The notes under the pieces are model-generated. The model made no database searches. It had not been told where the DNA came from and saw only the letters and a program-made list of their open reading frames with translations. Positions 27,322-35,732 of a stretch of 59,951 bases of DNA are shown one piece after another. Origin of the DNA: Candidatus Hydrogenedentota bacterium (GTDB lineage Bacteria; Hydrogenedentota; Hydrogenedentia; Hydrogenedentales; SLHB01); the NCBI GenBank assembly GCA_029552745.1, contig JAKPDK010000104.1, positions 1 to 59,951 on the forward strand, read 5' to 3'. How positions within the stretch are numbered: position 1 is the stretch's first letter; the number at the start of each line of letters is the position of its first letter. A program made the translations under genes and the position numbers.

Positions 27322-28341
27322 TTATGTTCGTTCTGCAATAAGCCGGTTTGCCTCTTCAGGGTTTTGTTGGCATTCCAGGAGCGCCTGGAGGATCAGAGGT
27401 GCGACGATGGTGGCGTCCGACTCGATGACGAACATGGGCGTATCTGGGGTCAGTTTATCCCATGTAATTTTCTCGTTGGGTGTTGCTCCACTGTAGGAGC
27501 CGTAAGAGGTGGTCGAATCGGAAATCTGGCAAAAATATGCCCAAGGTTTCACAGGCTGCTGGAGATCATATTTTATCGAAGGGACGACACAAATGGGGAA
27601 ATCTCCCGCGATACCCCCACCGATTTGGAAAAAGCCTATGCCGATGCCTTCCGACAATTGGCGATAGACATCGTAGAACCAGACCATGTACTCGATTCCT
27701 GACCGAACGATGGAAGCATTGCATTCGCCAGTTTTCACATAGGAAGCGAAGATGTTTCCGAAGGTAGAGTCTTCATATCCTGGAACCACAAGAGGGAGAT
27801 TTTTTTGTGCGGCGGCGAGCAGCCAGCACTCTTCTCGGGGGCCGGAGCATAATTCCGGGCTTAACGTCTGAACTAATTCATAAAAATACTCATGCCAGAA
27901 TAGGCGTTCGCCGGTTTCAGACGCCTTTTTCCAGCGCGGTACCATGAACTTCTCCACGGCTCGAAAGGCTTCATCCTCGGGGATCGAGGTGTCTGTAACC
28001 CGTCGCATCCGCTGCGCCAAGATCTGTGCATCGTCTTCTTTTCTGAAGTAGCGATAGTCCGGGAAGTCATGATAATGCTGGTGTGCTACAAGACGGAATA
28101 GAGATTCCTCGAGATTGGCGCCGGTGACGGACATGCCATGAATCAGTCCAGCACGGATTGCCGGAGCCAAGGTAATGCCCAGCTGCGCTGAAGACATAGC
28201 GCCAGCGACAGCCCAGAACATACGTCCGCCACGCTGAATGTGGTTCCAGTAAGCCAGCATGGCGTCCTTTGTCGCGCGCGCGTTAAAGTTTTTGTAATTG
28301 GTCAGAACAAATTCCAAAATGGGCAGTTTATTTTCTCCCAT
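27322..28341 (-). CDS. Deoxyhypusine synthase-like protein lacking the catalytic lysine
   Basis: A 339-aa NAD-binding Rossmann-like protein of the deoxyhypusine synthase superfamily. MSVTGANLEESLFRLVAH, GYEDSTFGNI, then a GGG motif (GGGIAGDF) and YGSYSGATPNEKITWDKL line up with the DHS C-terminal active site. In true DHS the GGG is followed by the lysine (GGGxxKHH) that forms the enzyme-imine; here that position is Gly. Bacteria lack eIF5A, so protein hypusination is not expected. Bacterial homologues are thought to act in polyamine metabolism (homospermidine-type reactions), which is the best inference. The SD is AAGGAAA. The ATG is 154 bp from the next gene's stop. Confidence 0.82.
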   Translation of the reverse strand: MGENKLPILEFVLTNYKNFNARATKDAMLAYWNHIQRGGRMFWAVAGAMSSAQLGITLAPAIRAGLIHGMSVTGANLEESLFRLVAHQHYHDFPDYRYFRKEDDAQILAQRMRRVTDTSIPEDEAFRAVEKFMVPRWKKASETGERLFWHEYFYELVQTLSPELCSGPREECWLLAAAQKNLPLVVPGYEDSTFGNIFASYVKTGECNASIVRSGIEYMVWFYDVYRQLSEGIGIGFFQIGGGIAGDFPICVVPSIKYDLQQPVKPWAYFCQISDSTTSYGSYSGATPNEKITWDKLTPDTPMFVIESDATIVAPLILQALLECQQNPEEANRLIAERT

Positions 28342-28495
28342 GTGATTTCCTTTTCTTTTTTGTAGTCTATAATCAGATTGCGCCTGGAGCTTTCTTTATA
28401 TATACCGTAGCTGTCACAGAAAACGCAATTCTCAGTTGCCTGTTTACTTAATGAGAATTTGGAGCGGGCAAGATGAAAAAGCAGAAGGTCGGTTC

Positions 28496-29803
28496 TCATT
28501 TTCCTTGTAGCCGGATATGGAACACGTTTTCACCTTCCCGCAAGTTATACCTAAGAAAGAGGAGTTCGCCCGACAAGATTTTGCCTTCTAACAACCCCGG
28601 CGCTTCCGCAATTTGGTACAGGGCGTAGTCTTTCCAAAGGGCTAACCCATAGGGCATGGGGCGAGGGCTATTTACCACGATTTCGAGTTGACGACTCCAA
28701 TGATAACGCGTGTCGGAAATGAGACGTGCGCGAGGAATCTCGGGTTCGGCAAAGTATTCCCTATTGTTCCAGCTTCGGGCGTAATTACGGATGCAGATCG
28801 GCTCAACTTTTCCTTCGATGAACATCATTTGGGCGTATCGGTCGTAGAACAAGAAGGTCTTAGGCCAAGGCCCTTTCGCTATGCTCCAAACGTAATCCGG
28901 GTTGGGGTCCGGACAGGGCGCATCTTCCCATAGCATGTAAGAGGAAGGTGTGTGGGGATATTTTTCACGGTATAAAGTGGCAGCCTCGGTCAGCGTCAGC
29001 ATTTGGGCATGAGGTCTGATATAGTCAACGAAGCAGTCAAGCATGATTGCTGCTTCACGGATATCTTCTTCTGTGTAGCATTCCCAACCGGGTGCCCGTT
29101 CCATTTCGTGAGCTTCCTGGTGTTGCAACAAAAATACATGCTGATTGTACCGGGTATTTCGGATGTAGTTGTCTGCTATGGATTTGAGATAGTCAATTTT
29201 CTCCCACGAACAGAGTCCTCCTCGTGCGACGTCGTTGGGATCTGTGGAATACAAAGAGGGATTGCCGGAGTGAAAGCTCTTAAGAAGGTCGCGCGCCGTC
29301 CATTCCATGCCGATCACCCCGCGTCCTTGCCCCGGACGCAGCCGCTGTTCCCTATCCATGTAGTAGAACCCCCATGGACAGCCCCGGTCAGTAATATCGT
29401 CAATTTCAATCTGTTCCCAACAAAATCCCCATAAACCAAGAAATCCCAAGTCTTCGAGAACCGCGGCGATTTCCGGGTCTTGGTGGCCGGCTGCGGCTAT
29501 TTTGACATCAGCCCACGGTAACGCTTCCGCTATACCATGTCTGGCTGAGGCAACTTTTGCCTTCTTGTCTCCGAGTGCCCCGGTTAGGGGTGGAGTCTCC
29601 ATCGCGACATCGTCCCCGTACTTTTCGTGCCATTGAGTTAACAAGGGCGCTGCCAAACGCGCCGAGGTAGGACTGACAATCCAGGTGATCTTTACTCCGT
29701 GAGGATGCAGGGTATCAGCCAGTAGCTTCATCCCGTTGGTGCAGGTGACTCCCTGGTGGTGGCGTGCCGCCAGACTGGCGAACATATAGATGAGGTCTCC
29801 CAT
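28496..29803 (-). CDS. Conserved protein with possible polysaccharide-deacetylase-like N-terminal region
   Basis: A 435-aa soluble protein without signal peptide. I do not firmly recognise the family. The first 250 residues alternate helix/strand in a barrel-like way (NGMKLLADTLHPHGVKITWIVSP, EKYGDDVAMETPP, HQDPEIAAVLEDLGFLGLWGFCWEQ) that recalls NodB-type deacetylases or GH57/38-like barrels, with several His/Asp that could bind metal (LLQHQEAHEMERAPGWECYTEEDI). The last 130 residues are beta-rich, like a carbohydrate-binding or sandwich domain. The SD AAGGAG is good. It precedes an amidohydrolase and flavin oxidase in the same direction. Confidence 0.55.
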   Translation of the reverse strand: MGDLIYMFASLAARHHQGVTCTNGMKLLADTLHPHGVKITWIVSPTSARLAAPLLTQWHEKYGDDVAMETPPLTGALGDKKAKVASARHGIAEALPWADVKIAAAGHQDPEIAAVLEDLGFLGLWGFCWEQIEIDDITDRGCPWGFYYMDREQRLRPGQGRGVIGMEWTARDLLKSFHSGNPSLYSTDPNDVARGGLCSWEKIDYLKSIADNYIRNTRYNQHVFLLQHQEAHEMERAPGWECYTEEDIREAAIMLDCFVDYIRPHAQMLTLTEAATLYREKYPHTPSSYMLWEDAPCPDPNPDYVWSIAKGPWPKTFLFYDRYAQMMFIEGKVEPICIRNYARSWNNREYFAEPEIPRARLISDTRYHWSRQLEIVVNSPRPMPYGLALWKDYALYQIAEAPGLLEGKILSGELLFLRYNLREGENVFHIRLQGK

Positions 29804-29852
29804 AAAATTCTCCTTATCGTATTAGTTTTCTCGTGTGAGGAAATCGTTTTTC

Positions 29853-31166
29853 CTACCACGCACTGTGCAAACCGTAAAGCTCAACCCCGTTTTCATACAA
29901 CATCCAACGTGCGACTTGTTCCAAGTGTTTACGCTCCATACCGTAGATCTCCGCATGGTTTTCGAGTGCCCGAGCCAAGATCCATCGGACCAAAGCGGCA
30001 GCGCCGACAGCCATTTCCACAGAAGTCGCATCTTGGGAAAACATCAGTTTGGACGCGGGGATATAACTTAGCCATGTGCGTAAGGAACGTTCCAAGAACA
30101 TGGGATTTAAGATCACCTGCCAACAGGCGTCTATATAAACGTTGGGAAACTGTTTTGATAACCATCCGGCTTCATCTACGAAGGGCCAGCAGTGAAGCAA
30201 AACAATCTTGAGCTTGGGAAAACGTTGGGCAATTGTTGTCAAAGGCATCGGGCTGGACTGAGACAGGTTGTGGGTGCCGATGTGGAATTGGAAGGGCCAG
30301 TTGCGTTGTTCTGCTAGCCGGCAGCACTCCCATACTACCCAGTCCTGAAAAGCTCGCACTTGTTCCGCAGAAAGTTCACCGCCTGACCAAACGATTTCAT
30401 CGTCTGTTCTAGGTACGAAGTTCAGATCTCGGGTATACGCTTGGAGCTGCTTGATACCTACAGCCCCACGGGCGGCTGCTAGCTCAAATAGCGCAGACAG
30501 AAATGCGCGCCAGCTAGCGGCGTCTGTGGGGAGAACACCGACGGCTTTGCCGAGGGCTTCCCGCCGAGGACATTCCTTTTGCCACAACTCTAACAAGGGG
30601 TCAATACGAAGCACGGTAGCGATTGCTGCGGTTTCTTGGTCTGCATACGGACCTTTTCGTAGATAGAACTCCGGATGGACGGGGCGGACAATGGGACCCA
30701 ATTTCTCTTGACGAGCTGCTTTCCTGATCCAGTCAATGGGCTTTTGGTAGTTTTGGGCGATGGCTTGAGAGATTTCATTAGTTAAGTGGATGTCTAAATC
30801 ATCCAGGTCTTTCGTGTAGAGTCGTAGGATTCCTTGTCGCAAGACTTGGTAACCGCCTGTAAGACGATGCCGGGCAAGCACGGGCAAGAGGGCGTTGCAG
30901 GCGTCGGCAGGGCATTTTTGTGCCCATTCATGAAAATCAGACATGCCCGCTTCTATGCCCCATTTGTTGAAGTCGGCTCCGGAAGAGTAGATCCACCCGC
31001 CAAAATAGGGGTCGAGAATTAAGTCCCAAAGCGTAACCGCGCGTGACGGTGCGGCGCCGCATTCTGTGTCTGCGCGGAATCCTTCTTTAGTGATTCCGTA
31101 AGCAGCAAAACTTCCCCAGTGTTCATGGGCACAAAAGACCGGTATGTCATCGAAGTTCAGTCGCAT
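29853..31166 (-). CDS. Metal-dependent amidohydrolase-superfamily protein
   Basis: A TIM-barrel hydrolase of about 437 aa of the amidohydrolase-2/uronate-isomerase-like type. The first metal motif is AHEHWG (HxH) near the N terminus, then WPFQFHIGTHN, KIVLLHCWPFVDEAG and SQDATSVEM supply the later His/Asp ligands. The length and the C-terminal ILARALENHAEIYGMERKHLEQVARWMLYENGVELYGL fit members in which the metal-binding Asp precedes the last helix. Substrate unknown. Start ATG 31166 has GAGGG 7 nt upstream; the longer ATG 31184 overlaps the oxidase stop by 4 bp and lacks an SD. Confidence 0.8.
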   Translation of the reverse strand: MRLNFDDIPVFCAHEHWGSFAAYGITKEGFRADTECGAAPSRAVTLWDLILDPYFGGWIYSSGADFNKWGIEAGMSDFHEWAQKCPADACNALLPVLARHRLTGGYQVLRQGILRLYTKDLDDLDIHLTNEISQAIAQNYQKPIDWIRKAARQEKLGPIVRPVHPEFYLRKGPYADQETAAIATVLRIDPLLELWQKECPRREALGKAVGVLPTDAASWRAFLSALFELAAARGAVGIKQLQAYTRDLNFVPRTDDEIVWSGGELSAEQVRAFQDWVVWECCRLAEQRNWPFQFHIGTHNLSQSSPMPLTTIAQRFPKLKIVLLHCWPFVDEAGWLSKQFPNVYIDACWQVILNPMFLERSLRTWLSYIPASKLMFSQDATSVEMAVGAAALVRWILARALENHAEIYGMERKHLEQVARWMLYENGVELYGLHSAW

Positions 31167-31180
31167 GTATTTGCCCTCAT

Positions 31181-32812
31181 TCATTTGTTAAATCGGGGAA
31201 TATATCTTCCGGGCGCTAAAATCTCATTTGGGTCTAGGGCGCGTTTAATGCGTTGTGCCACTTCCCAATAGGACTCAGAACCTTGATAAATATCCGCCAT
31301 CCCCTCCAAAGAGACTCGGTAAGGTGGATAGCCCTCGTCCATGAGGGTCTTCATTAGTTTGTGGTAGCACGCGACGGCGCGCTCGCATTCCTCTGTGTCG
31401 GTACGGTCAAAAGCGACATTTAGAATACCGATCATAGAGCGTTCGTTGATCATGGTAAACGTTATCAGAGGCTCAAAGCGATATTCTGCGAAAATAGGCT
31501 CGACCAGGCGGGAGACAGCCAAAGCATGACTTCCTGTCATAGGTATAACGGGTGAAATCCACAAAAGCCCACATCCGTAGTCAAGGGGATCTCTCGGGGG
31601 ATGTGGGGGTGGGCGCCGCAGGCGCCATTGGGCGCCGTGCAGCGCTTCGTCATTTGGGATACCTTTTAATAACTGGTAGACGGGTTCCAGGGATTCCAAT
31701 TGGCCGCGCAGCGTAGCACCGACGCCGAACCAATTGAGAAAGGTTACTACGCGTTTGCCGAGGTTCAGCAACCGATCATCGATGAAGCGCAACCGGCCAA
31801 TGCCGCGTAATGCCTTTTTTAGAGCGTGGCAAGATGCGCGCACGTGTGCCCGGGAACCTGTGAATGCTCCTGCCGTAGTCCAAGCGCCAATGCCAGCCGC
31901 TTTCCGCATCTTTCGACGTATGGACTCCGGCAAAGGCGTCATCCCACCGGTCTCTTCCCAGGGATAGTGAAAGCGACTACTTAAAACACGTAGGTCGTTG
32001 GCAATGTGGAGTGCTGAGTTCAGAATTCCACTCATGCGAAGAGGTCGTAACCGGTCTACCAGGAGAGACAAGCCTTCATATTGATCCACAGCGATAGCAA
32101 AACAGCAGAATGCCTCGGGGGCAGGCATAAGCCACAGTCCGATTTGGGTGACGATGCCCAGGTTAGCTTGGCAAAACAATCCGTCCAACGCAGGACCAAC
32201 CCCATAGCGATATAGCCGGGCGGCATGAGCTTTCTTGTAATGGCAAAATCCCGTGCGCACAACAGTACTGTCGGGAAGGACGATTTCCATCCCACAAGTC
32301 GTCGCAAAATGGTCACCGTACCGCGTATGCCCAAAACCACGATCGAGTGTGTTCCCTACGAGGCTGGCTTCTCGTCCCGCTCCTGTACAATCCATCCAGA
32401 GTTTCAGATTCTTCTGCTGTAGAAAGTCATAGAGTTGTTTTTGAGAGACGCCGGGCTCTACTACGGCGTAGGCAAGTTCCTCATTAACCTCCACGATGCG
32501 GTCCATTTGAGAGAGGTCGACGATTGCCATGCCGTCTTCAGGCGCGCAAGCATCTCCGTAACCCCAGTTCTTACCTCTGGAAATGGGATACAGTGGGATA
32601 TTGAATTCGTTGGCTATTTTGACGACGGCCTGGACTTCCGCGGTGCTCCGGGGATACAAGATGCAGACGGGGTGTGTCGAACGGATCAGGGTAGTTCTAG
32701 AGATTTTTTCCAAGGCGCCGTGGTCGACACATACCCTTTCCGGGGCAAGTGCAGTTTTCCAAGCGCTCAGCGCTTCGGTCAGGCTTATCGATTTGTCTGT
32801 GGGCTCGGTCAT
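31181..32812 (-). CDS. FAD-linked oxidase of the vanillyl-alcohol oxidase / 4-cresol dehydrogenase type
   Basis: A protein of about 543 aa. The PCMH-type FAD-binding N-terminal domain (ILYPRSTAEVQAVVKIANEFNIPLYPISRGKNWGYG, then AYAVVEPGVSQKQLYDFL and GNTLDRGFGHTRYGDH) is followed by a substrate domain with TFTMINERSMIGILNVAFDR and the closing LDPNEILAPGRYIPR. This is the layout of flavoenzymes oxidising p-substituted phenols or related alcohols. No cytochrome subunit is adjacent, so the acceptor is unknown; the 7Fe ferredoxin upstream is a candidate only by proximity. I take ATG 32812 over TTG 32839. Confidence 0.86.
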   Translation of the reverse strand: MTEPTDKSISLTEALSAWKTALAPERVCVDHGALEKISRTTLIRSTHPVCILYPRSTAEVQAVVKIANEFNIPLYPISRGKNWGYGDACAPEDGMAIVDLSQMDRIVEVNEELAYAVVEPGVSQKQLYDFLQQKNLKLWMDCTGAGREASLVGNTLDRGFGHTRYGDHFATTCGMEIVLPDSTVVRTGFCHYKKAHAARLYRYGVGPALDGLFCQANLGIVTQIGLWLMPAPEAFCCFAIAVDQYEGLSLLVDRLRPLRMSGILNSALHIANDLRVLSSRFHYPWEETGGMTPLPESIRRKMRKAAGIGAWTTAGAFTGSRAHVRASCHALKKALRGIGRLRFIDDRLLNLGKRVVTFLNWFGVGATLRGQLESLEPVYQLLKGIPNDEALHGAQWRLRRPPPHPPRDPLDYGCGLLWISPVIPMTGSHALAVSRLVEPIFAEYRFEPLITFTMINERSMIGILNVAFDRTDTEECERAVACYHKLMKTLMDEGYPPYRVSLEGMADIYQGSESYWEVAQRIKRALDPNEILAPGRYIPRFNK

Positions 32813-32891
32813 AACTTCAGGAACCGGCCTTAACCCCAAAAAGTGCTCAGTTTAAGGGCAGAGGTCAACTTGCTTCGTCACGAGTCCCGTT

Positions 32892-33242
32892 TCAACCTTC
32901 ATCCGTGCGCGGTGCAGGCCTTGGGTCCAACTCGTGTCGTTTGTTCTCGATATCTTTGTATTCTTCCGCGGTTGGGAGAGGATCTTGAGACTTGCTGATC
33001 ACCGGCCATTCCGCGGCGTATTGCGCGTTTAATTCCAAAAAATCTTTCCACTTTTCAGGAAGGTCTTCCTCAGGAAAAATAGCATGAACGGGGCATTCAT
33101 CGATACATGCGCCGCAGTCGATACATTCATCGGGGTCGATGACCAGCATGTTCATGCCCTCGTGGAAACAATCCACAGGGCAAACAGCCACACAGTCTGT
33201 AAATTTGCACTTGATGCAAGGTTCTGTGACGACATGCGTCAT
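32892..33242 (-). CDS. fdxA: 7Fe (3Fe-4S/4Fe-4S) ferredoxin
   Basis: A 116-aa cytoplasmic electron carrier very like Azotobacter FdI. Cys9, Cys17 and Cys50 fit the 3Fe-4S ligands and Cys21, Cys40, Cys43 and Cys46 the 4Fe-4S ligands, with an extra Cys12. The C-terminal tail has the [21 protein letters not shown] helix-loop typical of long 7Fe ferredoxins. The SD GGGAG lies about 9 nt before the ATG. It is the first gene of the minus-strand group that continues with the flavin oxidase, 79 bp downstream. Confidence 0.93.
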   Translation of the reverse strand: MTHVVTEPCIKCKFTDCVAVCPVDCFHEGMNMLVIDPDECIDCGACIDECPVHAIFPEEDLPEKWKDFLELNAQYAAEWPVISKSQDPLPTAEEYKDIENKRHELDPRPAPRTDEG

Positions 33243-33645
33243 AATTTCAATCTCCCAAATATGCCTAACATGACCAACTCAGTAAGGTTAATGAACTACC
33301 ACTACAAAGAATCGGCTGTCTATGTCAGCCTGGGTCAAACATACTGCGGACTGCAAGTCGGTAGAGCATACTGTACAACAAATGAATGACGAATTTCCAT
33401 TAGAAGGAGATTTCGCCGATGGTTCCCTTGTGTCTGGCAGTATCTTCACCAACGTGATTGTGATGAGTGTCTACGGGCGTCTCCGGCGTGCAGCGACCAA
33501 TACGCTCGCGGCTAATCGAATTTTCACGCATTTGTTTTCGCCCTGGCTAAAAGACTTTTTAGGCCTGACGGACCAAGGGTCTGAGCATTTCCAAGATGAC
33601 TGTATACAAGTGATTCGCTTTACACCGATTTGTTCGCTTCCTTCT
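33243..33645 (+). other. Gene-poor stretch with an open frame running into MITE copy D
   Basis: About 400 bp between the ferredoxin gene and copy D. On the plus strand a frame stays open from about 33322 (or ATG 33385) to the element at 33646, encoding 87-108 residues (for example SGSIFTNVIVMSVYGRLRRAATN). No SD and no recognisable domain are seen. It may be the front of a gene broken by the insertion, or chance. The ferredoxin promoter should lie in the left part on the minus strand, but I see no strong hexamers. Confidence 0.3.
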
Positions 33646-34048
33646 TGCATAAGTTCACAAACCTTTGGCACTGCATCGAGGGGCAGACCAGGCTCATACG
33701 CTCGGTTGTCATTGCGAGGAGCGGAGTTTTCGACGCGACGAAGCAATCCCCTCAACCGCGCAGCGCAAGAGGGCGCCGCACAAAGTTGCGAACTCTCCAA
33801 ACTACCTGAGGGGATTGCCACGTCGCCCCTTCGGGGCTCCTCGCAATGACAGGGGGCGAGCCATAGCACAATAGGACGTATTACGGAAAAACAAGTAATC
33901 TTGAGTGGTTAAAAGAGTTCGCAAATAGTTTAAACGTACTTCGGAAATGCCATGCGTCAGTGGTTTTCCTTTAATGGCCTTTATGCAACGTCCTCTATTC
34001 AATTCCTCGTCCAATATATAAAAGTGCCAAAGGTACTGGACTTATACA
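33646..34048 (+). mobile_element. MITE-like element, copy D
   Basis: 403 bp with well preserved ends: left terminus 33646-33672, nearly identical to copies A and F, and right terminus 34023-34048. The flanks read CTTCT and CTTTT, a 4/5 match to a 5-bp duplication. The inside is the GTCATTGCGAGGAGCG...CTCCTCGCAATGAC palindrome with a CAACCGCGCAGCGCAAGAGG segment, without the nested block of copy A. Confidence 0.8.
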
Positions 34049-34052
34049 CTTT

Positions 34053-34081
34053 TTGAAAAGCGTTCGATGAGGTGTTATACT
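34053..34081 (+). promoter_or_regulatory. Sigma70-type promoter abutting MITE copy D
   Basis: A -35 TTGAAA (34053-34058), a 17-bp spacer and -10 TATACT (34076-34081), four bp beyond the element. It is the best promoter match in the window and should drive the zinc-ribbon gene and perhaps the arg genes. Confidence 0.65.
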
Positions 34082-34156
34082 TTATTTTTTGTTGAAAGCT
34101 CGTTTTTGTGTGCCAGATCAGAGTACGTCGCATAACAGCAAGGAGTGAGGTCTGAG

Positions 34157-34462
34157 ATGCCGACATACACATACAAATGTGTGAAGTGTTCGCATGAGAT
34201 GGATGTATTTCATGGTATGACGGAGAAGCCCCGCGTGAAATGCACCTCCTGCGGCAGCACCCAGACCAAAAGGCTGCTAGGAACTGGTGCGGGGCTGATT
34301 TTCAAGGGCTCGGGTTTTTACGAAACGGACTACAAGAAAAACGGTAAACGTTCTGCCGACACGTCTGCTTCGCAATCCAAATCCAATGGCAAATCGGAGT
34401 CGAAAGCCGAGTCAAGCGCGCAGAAAAGTGGGTCGAAAACTAAATCCAGCGATGCGAGCTGA
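34157..34462 (+). CDS. FmdB/CxxC-CxxC zinc-ribbon regulatory-type protein
   Basis: A 101-aa protein. MPTYTYKCVKCSHEMDVFHGM with a second pair (VKCTSCGS) forms the FmdB-type zinc ribbon (Cys8, Cys11 and the later CxxC), followed by the GTGAGLIFKGSGFYETDYK segment typical of the family and a Ser/Lys-rich disordered tail. The family is named after a putative regulator of formamidase genes but its function is not established. ATG 34157 is the start that matches the conserved N terminus, with GAGG upstream. argD follows after 79 bp. Confidence 0.9.
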   Translation: MPTYTYKCVKCSHEMDVFHGMTEKPRVKCTSCGSTQTKRLLGTGAGLIFKGSGFYETDYKKNGKRSADTSASQSKSNGKSESKAESSAQKSGSKTKSSDAS

Positions 34463-34541
34463 TTAGGGGGCGTGTGTTTTTGACGCGGGGTACAGTGGGG
34501 GAGAGGTGTTTTCTTTTTTGCATACAAAAAAATAGGTGCCT

Positions 34542-35732
34542 ATGAACACATCACAAATCAAGTCGCTTAATGATCAGTTCATCTTAAACACATACGGCGA
34601 GAGAAAACTGGCGCTTGTGCGAGGCTCGGGTGTTTCCGTGTGGGATGCGGACGGTAGAGAGTACCTCGACTTTTTTGCGGGTATCGCTGTAGTTTCGCTC
34701 GGTCATTGCCATCCGGAAGTCACAGAAGCTATTTGCCGTCAAGCCCGTACGTTGGTGCATGTCTCGAATCTTTATTACATCGAGCGCCAAGTACAACTCG
34801 CCAAGATACTTTCAGAACACAGCTTTGCGTCCCGCTGGTTTTTCTGCAATTGCGGGGCTACCGCTAACGAAGCGGCCATCAAGTTGGCGCGGCGGTATTG
34901 GGTGCAAAAAGGGACACCGAAGCCGGATATTCTTGCAATGCAGCAGTCGTTTCACGGTCGCACCTTAGCGGCACTGACTGCGACAGGACAGCCGAAGTAT
35001 CACCAGGGGTTTGAACCGTTGGCGTCTGGAATATCTGCCACGGTACCTTATGACGATGTGGAGGCACTAGAGCGCGCCATAACTCCTTCGACGGGTGCTG
35101 TTATATTAGAACCCATTCAAGGGGAAGGAGGTGTGCGAGTTCCTTCGGCGGGTTATCTGCGTGCAGTTCGGGAAATCTGTTCCAAACGTGGCGTACTGAT
35201 GATTCTGGATGAAGTGCAGACCGGCATGGGACGCACCGGCAAGCTTTTTGCCCATGAACACGCTGGGATTTTCCCGGATATCATGACGTTGGCGAAGGCG
35301 TTGGGCAATGGCGTGCCGATTGGAGCTCTTGGTTGCACCGAAGAGGTGGCATCAGGATTCGGTCCCGGAATGCATGCTTCGACGTTTGGAGGTAACCCGC
35401 TATGCACGGCCGCTGCGCTGGCAACGGTCTCGGTGATGACGCGTCCCGGGTTTTTGGAACACGTGTGTGAAGTGGGCGGGTATTTTATGGAGAAATTACA
35501 TCAGCTTGCGGCGAAATACCCTGTTATTCGGGAGATACGAGGCAAGGGCTTGATGATTGGCGTGGAGTTGAATACAGAAGTCAAACCGGTTGTAGACAAA
35601 ATGCAAGAGGCGGGCATCATTTGTGGGCCGGCTGGTCCGAAGGTTCTACGATTTGTGCCGCCTTTGGTGATTGAGAAAGAACATGTTGACCGTGTTGTGA
35701 CCGCGCTCGATACTATATTGGGAGCACTCTAA
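34542..35732 (+). CDS. argD: Acetylornithine aminotransferase
   Basis: A 396-aa class III PLP aminotransferase that converts N-acetylglutamate semialdehyde to N-acetylornithine. It has NCGATANEAAIKLARRYW, SFHGRTLAALTATGQPKY, EPIQGEGGV, LILDEVQTGMGRTGKLFAHEH (PLP Asp) and TLAKALGNGVPIGA with the Schiff-base lysine. The ATG at 34542 has AGGTG 6 nt upstream; GTG 34536 is an alternative. Its stop codon shares a base with the argF ATG (TAATG), so argD-argF are coupled. Confidence 0.93.
   Translation: MNTSQIKSLNDQFILNTYGERKLALVRGSGVSVWDADGREYLDFFAGIAVVSLGHCHPEVTEAICRQARTLVHVSNLYYIERQVQLAKILSEHSFASRWFFCNCGATANEAAIKLARRYWVQKGTPKPDILAMQQSFHGRTLAALTATGQPKYHQGFEPLASGISATVPYDDVEALERAITPSTGAVILEPIQGEGGVRVPSAGYLRAVREICSKRGVLMILDEVQTGMGRTGKLFAHEHAGIFPDIMTLAKALGNGVPIGALGCTEEVASGFGPGMHASTFGGNPLCTAAALATVSVMTRPGFLEHVCEVGGYFMEKLHQLAAKYPVIREIRGKGLMIGVELNTEVKPVVDKMQEAGIICGPAGPKVLRFVPPLVIEKEHVDRVVTALDTILGAL

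Noticed and set aside
27322-28341. True deoxyhypusine synthase acting on eIF5A
   Set aside because: The host is bacterial by every other gene here, and the active-site lysine is absent.
33322-33849. 175-codon ORF taken as a whole gene
   Set aside because: Its last third is MITE sequence, so only the part before 33646 could be genuine and that part is reported as a weak possibility.
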